Positions 1 to 5,200 of a stretch of DNA of 6,762 nucleotides are shown here, piece after piece; position 1 is the first letter of the stretch, and each line of letters starts with the position of its first letter. The DNA is from Sulfurovum sp. (GTDB taxonomy: Bacteria; Campylobacterota; Campylobacteria; Campylobacterales; Sulfurovaceae). The DNA is taken from contig DAOVZV010000059.1 in NCBI GenBank assembly GCA_030634925.1, positions 1-6,762 of the forward strand. Direction: 5' to 3'. The notes below the pieces were generated by a model. It did no database searches. It had not been told where the DNA came from and saw nothing but the letters and a program-made list of their open reading frames with translations. The position numbers and the translations under genes were made by a program.

Positions 1-254
1 GAACTCTGTTGTCCTATCCCTCCAGATTGAGATACACTAATACCAGCTACATTTCTGAGGACATCAGAAACTGATAAATACCCTCTCTCTTCAATATCAT
101 CAGCAGTAATCACCGTAATATTAGAAGTCGTATCATTAATTGATTGTGTTGTTTTATTAGTAGATACTACTTCAATATCTTCAAGTGTCTCTTCTGCATA
201 AGTGTTGGTTATCAGTATTGTAGCCACGACAAGGCTTAAAGTTGTTTTTGTCAT
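1..254 (-). CDS. TonB-dependent outer-membrane receptor, BtuB-like (N-terminus only)
   Basis: The visible 84 codons start at the ATG at 254 and run off the left edge. Residues 1-20 form a Sec signal peptide ending in TYA, with cleavage likely before EE. A TonB-box-like stretch, EDIEVVS, lies at 25-31. The plug domain starts near 43 with ITVITADDIEERG and continues into VLRNVAGISVSQSGGIGQQS, which closely resembles the BtuB plug (VLRRLPGV..QNGGSGQ). Such receptors take up cobalamin or iron chelates across the outer membrane using energy from TonB-ExbBD. BtuB-like specificity is inferred from the plug only, since the barrel is not visible. The ribosome site is weak (GGAAAAAATAG before the ATG). 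The nearby ATG 13 bases upstream is in another frame, so 254 is the best start. The gene is divergent from the cysteine-rich protein gene at 559. Confidence 0.88.
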   Translation of the reverse strand, partial: MTKTTLSLVVATILITNTYAEETLEDIEVVSTNKTTQSINDTTSNITVITADDIEERGYLSVSDVLRNVAGISVSQSGGIGQQS

Positions 255-411
255 CTATTTTTTCCATTATGTATATAAAGTTGTAGGGTGATATTGCCAT
301 AGCACCAAAGATATGATTTAATAAAAAATAGACAAACAAGGAGGCGAAGTTTTATACTCGTGATAAACGAAGGCTTTTTTATGGTACTGTAGATTGCTAT
401 CTATCCAACAG

Positions 412-513
412 AGCTTATGCAAAGTGGAGTACATCGCGATTACTGATAATGAGAAATATTTTCTAGTGTAGCCTCTTAAGTGTTTCATAGGTGCGATTGT
501 ACTCAAATAAGCT
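412..513. repeat. Imperfect inverted repeat, possible structured RNA element
   Basis: The outer arms AGCTTAT (412-418) and ATAAGCT (507-513) are exact complements. The inner arms GAGTAC+ATCGC (427-437) and GCGAT+GTACTC (493-504) pair over 11 bp with a single bulged T at 498. An asymmetric internal loop (8 against 2 bases) joins the two helices. Within the 55-base apical part, AGAAA/TTTCT (452-456 with 460-464) can form a further small hairpin. Just outside, CTGT-AGAT / ATCT-ACAG (387-411) forms a neighbouring hairpin with a 5-base bulge. The element could be a structured leader of the receptor gene on the minus strand, a small RNA of either strand, or the remnant of a small mobile element. 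I do not recognise a known class. Confidence 0.5.
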
Positions 514-533
514 TTGATTTTGTTTTGCTAGTC

Positions 534-539
534 TATACT
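534..539 (+). promoter_or_regulatory. Possible -10 box (TATACT) of the Cys-rich protein gene
   Basis: TATACT follows a T-rich tract (GATTTTGTTTTG), the typical setting of housekeeping promoters in Campylobacterota, which often lack a clear -35 box. It would start transcription near 546, just before the ribosome site AAAAGG at 547-552, giving a very short leader. The right arm of the inverted repeat ends about 20 bases upstream. This is a motif match only. Confidence 0.35.
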
Positions 540-558
540 AACTACCAAAAGGCAATTT

Positions 559-954
559 ATGACATATCAAAAATGGTTTGACTCTCACACTAAGAAACAT
601 CAAAATATCCTCAAAAAACTCTCAAATCTTAGTGATGATGAGGTAATAGAGTATTTTAGATTTGATAATATGCAAATAAATGAGCCTAACTTTTGTCCTC
701 TTTTCAAGGAGAATAAAAAGTGTCATAATATAACAAATCTAAACTGCTATCTCTGTGCTTGTCCATATTTCATCTTTGATGATAATGGATTAGAACAAAG
801 AGAAGAGCAGACGATATATAGCAAATGCCGTATAAATGCCAAAAATGGAAGAGAATTTGTGAGTGAAAGTGCTATACATCAAGACTGTTCTAGTTGTACT
901 GTCCCTCATGATGAGAGATATGTGAAGAGGTATTTTAGTTGTGATTTACTTTGA
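559..954 (+). CDS. Cysteine-rich small domain (zf-like) protein
   Basis: This 131-residue soluble protein carries a cluster of cysteines and histidines from residue 46 onward: CPLF, KCHNI, NCYLCACPYF, a later single Cys, then DCSSCTVPHDERY. The order NC.LC.CP followed about 40-50 residues later by DCS.C..PH is the signature of the cysteine-rich small domain family (Pfam zf-like), presumed to bind a metal ion. The first 35 residues are a charged helical extension. In other genomes this domain occurs alone or fused to CbiZ and near cobalamin genes, and its biochemical role is unknown. Its position divergent from a BtuB-like receptor fits a link to cobalamin, but that is inference. The start at 559 is supported by AAAAGG six bases upstream. 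The gene ends 25 bases from the convergent toxin gene. Confidence 0.85.
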   Translation: MTYQKWFDSHTKKHQNILKKLSNLSDDEVIEYFRFDNMQINEPNFCPLFKENKKCHNITNLNCYLCACPYFIFDDNGLEQREEQTIYSKCRINAKNGREFVSESAIHQDCSSCTVPHDERYVKRYFSCDLL

Positions 955-979
955 GGTTTTACTGAAAAAAAAATAATCT

Positions 980-1267
980 TTAACAGCGTTTGTTTCTCAT
1001 ATCATACTCATCATGGTCGCAGATACATTGTAACACAGCTATATCATTCTCAATAGAGATTAATATCCGATATTGTGTATTGGGAATGCGTATAGAATGA
1101 CGGTTTTTATCATGTTTACATTGGATTTTTTTTAGTTGTAATTGATGATTTAAGTTATCAGTTTCAAAAAGTTCTATTGCTGATTGGATACTCTCTTTTG
1201 TCAAGATATGTCGTTTTGTAATCCGTTTGAAAGTTCGTTCATAATCTTTTGATTTTTCAATATCCAT
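980..1267 (-). CDS. RelE/ParE-superfamily toxin, YafQ/HigB-like
   Basis: A 95-residue protein with the RelE-fold layout: two helices (about 3-37) followed by a beta sheet with LKKIQCKHDKNRHSIRI (45-61), TQYRILISI (64-72) and IAVLQCICDHDEYD (76-89). Members of this superfamily are ribosome-dependent mRNA endonucleases held inactive by a co-encoded antitoxin. Candidate active-site residues are K46/K47, H52, R56, H57, R60, R67 and H85. The HDEYD ending is closest to YafQ-type toxins, although exact residue equivalence was not tested. The start codon overlaps the stop of the upstream gene (TAATG), with no ribosome site of its own, so translation is probably coupled. A weak hairpin around 982-994 followed by a run of nine T on the transcript may end transcription. 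Toxin fold is likely; activity is unproven. Confidence 0.78.
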   Translation of the reverse strand: MDIEKSKDYERTFKRITKRHILTKESIQSAIELFETDNLNHQLQLKKIQCKHDKNRHSIRIPNTQYRILISIENDIAVLQCICDHDEYDMRNKRC

Positions 1268-1671
1268 TATGAAGCTTTGGCATACTTCTGTTGTATGGTT
1301 TTGGCTTCAAGTGTAGATATACGGTGTAAGTGTTCAACCATAAATAGATGTAGTTTATCTACTACTTCATATAAATCATCAAAAAGAGCCTCTTGGTTTT
1401 TTAGTTCTTGAAGCTGTTTTTTGTAAAGTTTGATAATATCTATAGAATCATATATATTCTCATAAAAGTCTTCTAATTCATTATCTGAGTAGTGTAGTTT
1501 TTTACTTGCATCAATATAAGAACTAGAGAGTTCTATCTCATTAGTTAGAGCTTTATATGTACCAATAATAGTAGTCATAAGCTTACGATAGATACTTTTA
1601 TTTTGGCTTTTATAAGCATCTACGGCAATAGTAAAAAAGTCCAAATAGGAGTGGTTAATAATAGCTGACAT
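1267..1671 (-). CDS. Unrecognised helical protein, candidate partner/antitoxin of the RelE-like toxin
   Basis: I do not recognise this 134-residue protein. It appears almost entirely alpha-helical, with charged heptad-like segments at about 63-118 (ELEDFYENIYDSIDIIKLY, KKQLQELKNQEALF) suggesting a coiled-coil bundle, and a basic tail (KTIQQKYAKAS). I see no ribbon-helix-helix, HTH or AbrB motif of the usual RelE-family antitoxins. The start at 1671 is chosen because AAGGAG lies five bases upstream. A longer reading from 1770 would add a hydrophobic 33-residue extension, but that stretch contains the promoter and this ribosome site. The stop overlaps the toxin start by one base, so the two genes form an operon. 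This placement suggests an antitoxin role, but a small phasin-like or unrelated helical protein is also possible. Confidence 0.75.
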   Translation of the reverse strand: MSAIINHSYLDFFTIAVDAYKSQNKSIYRKLMTTIIGTYKALTNEIELSSSYIDASKKLHYSDNELEDFYENIYDSIDIIKLYKKQLQELKNQEALFDDLYEVVDKLHLFMVEHLHRISTLEAKTIQQKYAKAS

Positions 1672-1676
1672 ATTTT

Positions 1677-1682
1677 CTCCTT
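1677..1682 (-). promoter_or_regulatory. Ribosome binding site AAGGAG fixing the start at 1671
   Basis: On the minus strand AAGGAG precedes the ATG at 1671 by a five-base spacer. It is the best ribosome site in the window and rules in favour of the 134-residue reading over the longer frame from 1770. Confidence 0.8.
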
Positions 1683-1696
1683 GTATTAATTTAGAT

Positions 1697-1702
1697 ATTA
1701 TA
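1697..1702 (-). promoter_or_regulatory. Extended -10 promoter (TTTTGCTATAAT) of the toxin operon
   Basis: The minus strand reads TTTTGCTATAAT, with TATAAT at 1702-1697 preceded by the extended TTTTG-C element typical of Campylobacterota housekeeping promoters. Transcription would begin near 1690, giving a leader of about 20 bases to the ATG at 1671. The -10 box of the divergent mnmA promoter lies about 40 bases away, so the two promoters share upstream DNA and could influence each other. Confidence 0.6.
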
Positions 1703-1742
1703 GCAAAATACCAAGTAATTCCAAAGATTATAGGTATTATAG

Positions 1743-1748
1743 TATAAT
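1743..1748 (+). promoter_or_regulatory. -10 box (TATAAT) of mnmA
   Basis: TATAAT lies in an AT-rich stretch containing TATTATAG just upstream, with no clear -35 box. It would start transcription near 1755 and leave a leader of roughly 24 bases before the mnmA ATG at 1779. It is a perfect -10 match but the region is AT-rich, so a chance occurrence is possible. Confidence 0.5.
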
Positions 1749-1768
1749 AAGCCAATAAAAGATAAATC

Positions 1769-1773
1769 AAGGA
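1769..1773 (+). promoter_or_regulatory. Ribosome binding site AAGGA deciding the mnmA start
   Basis: AAGGA abuts the first ATG (1773), too close to serve it, but sits five bases before the second in-frame ATG at 1779. This favours a start at 1779. Confidence 0.6.
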
Positions 1774-1778
1774 TGAAG

Positions 1779-2798
1779 ATGAAGAAGAGAGTCTTGGTGG
1801 GTATGAGTGGTGGTGTGGATTCTACTGTGAGTGCTATATTGTTACAAAAAGATGGTTATGAGGTTGAGGGTGTTTATATGAAGCTTCATGACAAAGAGGG
1901 ATACCATGAAGAGAACTTTGCCAAAGCCAAAAGGGTTGGGGATTATTTGGGTATTGATATACATTTTTTGGATTTGAGTCGTGAGTTTGATGAAGAGGTT
2001 TATAGTTATTTTGTGCAGAGTTATAGAGAGGGGCTTACTCCTAATCCTTGTGTAATATGTAATAGGACTATCAAGTTTGGTAAGATGGTGGAATTTGCTG
2101 ATAGTTTGGGGATAGAGAGTGTGGCTACTGGGCATTATATTCGGTGTGATGGTGAGTATATTTATATGGCAAAAGACCACAATAAAGACCAGAGTTATTT
2201 TTTGTCAAAGGTGAGAAAAGAGGTATTGCCTCGGCTTGTTTTTCCTCTGGCTGATTGGGTCAAGGATGATGTGAAGGCTTATGCTTCGGATATAGAGGTG
2301 CTAAGAGATTTGGCTACTCAAAAAGAGAGTTCTGAGATATGTTTTGTGGAGAATAGTTATGATGAAGTGTTGGCTAGACACATGGAGATAGATAGAGAGG
2401 GAGAGACTCTTGATACTGATGGTAATGTGGTCGGAAGTCATAAAGGTTATATGCACTATACGATAGGAAAAAGGAGAGGGTTTTTCGTCAATGGAGCTCA
2501 TGACCCTCATTTTGTATTGGAGATAAAAGCAGATACCAATCAGATAGTAGTGGGGACAAAGGAGAAGCTAGAGGTAAATAGTTTTAGTGTAAAGGAGTTG
2601 AATATGTTTGAAGATTTGGTAGAATTTGATTGTTTTGTCAAGGTTCGTTATCGTACAACTGCTGTGCCTTGTAGGGTGAGTATAGATGGTGACACGGCAA
2701 AGGTGGAACTTAAAGAGCCTGTATTTGGATTGGCTTTTGGTCAAATATCTGCTTTTTATGATGGAGATAGACTTTTGGGTGGAGGTATTATCTGTTAA
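1779..2798 (+). CDS. mnmA: tRNA-specific 2-thiouridylase MnmA
   Basis: MnmA adenylates U34 of Lys, Glu and Gln tRNAs and transfers a persulfide sulfur to make 2-thiouridine (s2U34), in the cytosol. Numbering from the upstream ATG at 1773, the PP-loop GMSGGVDST lies at 10-18, the catalytic NPCVIC at 91-96 (C93), ATGHY at 118-122, KDQSYFL at 138-144, and the second catalytic cysteine in SSEICFV (C190). The C-terminal beta-barrel domain ends with [18 protein letters not shown]. The full length of about 340 residues matches Campylobacterota MnmA and all key residues are present. The start at 1779 gives 339 residues and proper ribosome spacing; a start at 1773 would add MK. The gene is divergent from the toxin operon and has its own promoter. 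It looks like an intact housekeeping gene. Confidence 0.97.
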   Translation: MKKRVLVGMSGGVDSTVSAILLQKDGYEVEGVYMKLHDKEGYHEENFAKAKRVGDYLGIDIHFLDLSREFDEEVYSYFVQSYREGLTPNPCVICNRTIKFGKMVEFADSLGIESVATGHYIRCDGEYIYMAKDHNKDQSYFLSKVRKEVLPRLVFPLADWVKDDVKAYASDIEVLRDLATQKESSEICFVENSYDEVLARHMEIDREGETLDTDGNVVGSHKGYMHYTIGKRRGFFVNGAHDPHFVLEIKADTNQIVVGTKEKLEVNSFSVKELNMFEDLVEFDCFVKVRYRTTAVPCRVSIDGDTAKVELKEPVFGLAFGQISAFYDGDRLLGGGIIC

Positions 2799-2856
2799 AT
2801 CTTTCATATTAATTAATAATAACAACATCTTATAAGAAGCATTAAATTTTTTTAGA

Positions 2857-2862
2857 TATAAT
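2857..2862 (+). promoter_or_regulatory. -10 box (TATAAT) of the ZorAB-like operon
   Basis: TATAAT follows TTTTTTTAGA in the 95-base gap after mnmA, the usual T-tract plus -10 layout in this phylum. Transcription would begin near 2869, giving a leader of about 25 bases to the ATG at 2894. This suggests the motor genes are a separate transcription unit, although no convincing terminator follows mnmA, so read-through from mnmA is possible. Confidence 0.55.
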
Positions 2863-2893
2863 CATTCTTTAAATTAAATTTTAGGATAATTAT

Positions 2894-4003
2894 ATGGAAC
2901 AGTTTGCCAACCAAAAATCAACCTCTTGTGCTTCTCATTCATTTGTGATTTTACTTATACCTTTTTTATTTTTATTGGGGCTTGTTTTGGCATATCTTGG
3001 GATATTTCATCTCAAGGTAGAGATACATACTTTGAGTATAGTGGCATTTATATTTATAGTATTTGCATTTTTTATCAAGCATAATGCCAACTACTCTGTT
3101 TGTTATATCAAAAGCTCATCATATACTATGGAAGAGAATTTACAAACAGCTCTTCGTGCAAATGCTTTGACTATTATGGGTAAGACCAAATCTACTTTGA
3201 ATGTCAAAGAGTTCATCGCAGAGTATTATCAAGATATTCGTAATGATAATTTTGCAAAGGTTGCTCCATCTGTATTTCCTATGCTAGGTATATTGGGTAC
3301 TTTTATAGCTATTGCGTTGTCTATGCCAGATTTTACAGTCAAAGATACAGGCTCACTTGACCGTGAAATATCTGTACTTTTGTCAGGTATTGGTACGGCT
3401 TTTTATGCGTCTATATATGGTATTATGTTGTCTCTAATATGGACATACTTTGAAAAAAGAGGTATGGGAAAGATAGATAGGCAGATTATAGATTTGGAGA
3501 GGACATATACCTCTCGTGTATGGAAAAAGTCTGAACTAATCAAGCATGAACACATGCAAAGTGAACTCAAAGACCAAGAGATAGTACAGACATTCAAAGA
3601 GATGTTTAATATGGAATTTATCAAACAACTAAATGACCAATATCTCAAAAACTTCACAACTATTATGAATGATACTACTAGAAACTTCACTACACTTACA
3701 GAGTATATGCAAAAGGCATCAACGGATTTGAATAATACTCTAAATAGTATCAATGTCAAAAAAGAGGGTGTAGTAGCCAATGCAAATATGGAGCAGAACA
3801 TAGAGGGCTTCAATGAAAATATGAGAAGCCTACAGAAATCTATGGAGAGGTTTGACAAGAGTGTGGATTATACATTTGACAATATAGACAAAGAGGTTGG
3901 ACAATCGGTAGAGAAGCTTAGTGAATTTGCTCATATTATATCAGAACAAAATCAGCTAATTATCAAAAATATGGCTATACTCAAACAGCAAGAAAAGCAA
4001 TAA
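2894..4003 (+). CDS. MotA/TolQ/ExbB-type channel protein, ZorA-like
   Basis: A 369-residue inner-membrane protein, likely the pentameric stator subunit of an ion-driven motor. Predicted helices lie at about 16-38, 44-61, 122-145 and 160-185. The third contains PSVFPMLGILGTFIAIALSM (125-144) and the fourth LSGIGTAFYASIYGIMLSLIW (163-183), the hallmark MotA/TolQ/ExbB segments. T136 and T168 sit where ExbB-type proteins line the ion path with threonines. After helix four, residues 186-369 form a charged, mostly coiled-coil cytoplasmic tail. The layout resembles ZorA of the Zorya defence systems, but the tail is much shorter than that of classical ZorA. AGGAT six bases before the ATG supports this start. 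The OmpA-domain partner starts two bases after the stop. Family assignment is firm; a defence role is only a possibility. Confidence 0.88.
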   Translation: MEQFANQKSTSCASHSFVILLIPFLFLLGLVLAYLGIFHLKVEIHTLSIVAFIFIVFAFFIKHNANYSVCYIKSSSYTMEENLQTALRANALTIMGKTKSTLNVKEFIAEYYQDIRNDNFAKVAPSVFPMLGILGTFIAIALSMPDFTVKDTGSLDREISVLLSGIGTAFYASIYGIMLSLIWTYFEKRGMGKIDRQIIDLERTYTSRVWKKSELIKHEHMQSELKDQEIVQTFKEMFNMEFIKQLNDQYLKNFTTIMNDTTRNFTTLTEYMQKASTDLNNTLNSINVKKEGVVANANMEQNIEGFNENMRSLQKSMERFDKSVDYTFDNIDKEVGQSVEKLSEFAHIISEQNQLIIKNMAILKQQEKQ

Positions 4004-4005
4004 TT

Positions 4006-5034
4006 ATGTTTTTGGATAAAGATACTAATGAAGATAATAATTTTTGGATATCTTATGCAGATTTGATGGCAGGATTACTTTTTGTATTTATCTTGTTGAT
4101 TGGGGCTATTGTATCCAAATCATTGATACTTAAATCTGAACTAAGTACTACAGAAGTACTATTAAATCAAAAGAACAAAAATCTAACCAAAAATGAGAGA
4201 ATGCTAAGGCTTCAGATTGATGAGATAGCAAAACTAAACAAGATGTTGGTAGAGAGTAATACTAGAGAAGCACAGCTTCAAGATAAGATAATTATCGCAA
4301 ATACAGAGATAAAAAAGAGTGTTGATAGTCTAAAAAATAGCAAAAAAAGTCTAGATGATTACAAGGGTAGAGTTTTGATACTCTCAAATGAGTTGAGCAG
4401 TAGCAAAGATAAGGTCAAAATCACAGATGATAAACTACTAAAGCTACTCAATGCTATGGATGAGAAGCAGACTAAATATAATTCACTTTTAGCAAATTTG
4501 CAATCACAAAAAGCAAAGATAAAATCTCTAACTGGTATCAAGCTTAGAGTAGTAGAAGCACTAAAGAGAGCATTGGGCGATAAGATAGATATTGATAAAA
4601 AGACAGGTTCACTTAGATTGGCATCAAATATACTGTTTGATAGAGGTGAATCTGTACTCAAATCAGAAGCAAAGGTGGAGCTAAAAAAATCTTTTGAAGA
4701 GTATATCGGGACTCTCGTAAGAAATAGGAAAATAAGAAAACATCTGGACAAAATCATCATAGAGGGTCATACAGATAGTGATGGAAGCTATATATTCAAT
4801 CTAAAGCTTTCACAAGATAGGGCATTGGCAGTTATGGAGTATCTACTTACTTTGGACTTTAGTAGTAGATATAATATTCGACCATTGATGATAGCCTCAG
4901 GTAGGGCATATCTGGATACAATCAAAAGAAGAGGAGTAGAGGACAAAGAAGCATCTAGGAGGATTGAGATTAAATTTAGACTCAAAAATGAGGATGCTAT
5001 GAATGAGATAGAGAAGGTTTTGGATGCGAAATGA
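4006..5034 (+). CDS. MotB/ZorB-like OmpA-domain motor partner with long coiled coil
   Basis: A 342-residue partner of the preceding channel protein. Its short N-terminus leads into FWISYADLMAGLLFVFIL (13-30), a MotB/ZorB-type plug helix in which D19 is the probable ion-binding aspartate. Residues about 42-178 are a long, Lys/Glu/Leu-rich periplasmic coiled coil. The OmpA-like peptidoglycan-binding domain follows (about 205-328), with NILFDRGE (208-215), EGHTDSDG (253-260), LSQDRALAVMEYL (268-280) and EASRRIEIKF (315-324). D257 and R272 match the residues that hold diaminopimelate in this family. MotB and ZorB usually have only a short linker here, so the coiled coil is unusual and would extend the reach to the cell wall. 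The two-base gap to the upstream gene implies a common operon and coupled translation. Confidence 0.9.
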   Translation: MFLDKDTNEDNNFWISYADLMAGLLFVFILLIGAIVSKSLILKSELSTTEVLLNQKNKNLTKNERMLRLQIDEIAKLNKMLVESNTREAQLQDKIIIANTEIKKSVDSLKNSKKSLDDYKGRVLILSNELSSSKDKVKITDDKLLKLLNAMDEKQTKYNSLLANLQSQKAKIKSLTGIKLRVVEALKRALGDKIDIDKKTGSLRLASNILFDRGESVLKSEAKVELKKSFEEYIGTLVRNRKIRKHLDKIIIEGHTDSDGSYIFNLKLSQDRALAVMEYLLTLDFSSRYNIRPLMIASGRAYLDTIKRRGVEDKEASRRIEIKFRLKNEDAMNEIEKVLDAK

Positions 5035-5200
5035 TTTCAATCCTAGATATATAAAACAAGCAAATGCCAAACTAGATAGATATATCTCAAAGGTCAATAT
5101 ACACAATAATATAAATAAAAATTACAAAAAAGGAGTCTTTCGAACGACTCTATGGGAAAAATTTTTAGGACTATTTATAAGGAAAAAGAATGTACTTTAA
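5024..5200 (+). CDS. Small basic protein of 58 residues, overlapping both neighbours
   Basis: I do not recognise this 58-residue ORF. It starts at an ATG inside the last codons of the ZorB-like gene, with GAGAAGG ending six bases upstream (AAGG at 5014-5017), and ends 11 bases into the following lipoprotein gene. It therefore fills what would otherwise be a 155-base gap and is overlapped by 11 bases at both ends, which suggests translational coupling. The protein carries 14 Lys/Arg against 3 Asp/Glu and finishes with an amphipathic, membrane-seeking segment, LWEKFLGLFIRKK (43-55). It has no signal peptide and no Cys. It could be a cytosolic accessory of the motor, perhaps binding nucleic acid or membrane, or a chance frame. 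The good ribosome site and both overlaps favour a real gene. Confidence 0.5.
   Translation: MRNDFNPRYIKQANAKLDRYISKVNIHNNINKNYKKGVFRTTLWEKFLGLFIRKKNVL
5133..5150. repeat. 18-base near-perfect palindrome
   Basis: GAGTCTTTCGAACGACTC reads the same on both strands except for one symmetric mismatch pair (16 of 18 positions). It lies 40 bases before the lipoprotein start, inside the 58-codon ORF. It could be an operator or a weak hairpin limiting read-through from the motor genes. It lacks the GC-rich stem and immediate T-run of a standard terminator. Confidence 0.4.

Larger units (their letters stand above)
255..558. other. Intergenic region between divergent receptor and Cys-rich protein genes
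   Basis: About 300 bases separate the two divergent starts. The region holds the leader of the receptor gene on the minus strand, a possible promoter for the plus-strand gene near 534, and a strong imperfect inverted repeat at 412-513 with a smaller hairpin beside it at 387-411. I found no tRNA and no recognisable riboswitch core, including the B12-box or CCCGC-type motifs expected upstream of a cobalamin receptor. An open minus-strand frame of 62 codons covers much of it, but it lacks a ribosome site and overlaps the inverted repeat, so I do not treat it as a gene. Confidence 0.6.

Noticed and set aside
445..459. Fur-box-like half site TGATAAT
   Set aside because: Only the left half matches; the right half agrees at few positions, and it is about 190 bases from the receptor start.
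318..506. 62-codon minus-strand open frame in the intergenic region
   Set aside because: It has no ribosome site and no recognisable domain, and it coincides with the strong inverted repeat, so it is better explained as non-coding structured DNA.
255..513. Cobalamin riboswitch upstream of the BtuB-like gene
   Set aside because: The B12-box and the CCCGC/ACTGT core are absent on either strand, although the region is structured.
1672..1770. N-terminal hydrophobic extension (33 residues) of the toxin partner, giving a membrane anchor
   Set aside because: The extension contains the extended -10 promoter and the AAGGAG site for the internal ATG at 1671, so it is very unlikely to be translated.
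1842..2180. Long antisense open frames opposite mnmA and the motor genes
   Set aside because: They lie opposite well-supported genes, lack ribosome sites and domains, and show skewed residue content typical of shadow frames.
2894..5034. Complete Zorya defence system
   Set aside because: Only the two motor subunits resemble Zorya; no helicase or nuclease (ZorC, ZorD, ZorE) is present in the window, and mnmA lies on the other side.
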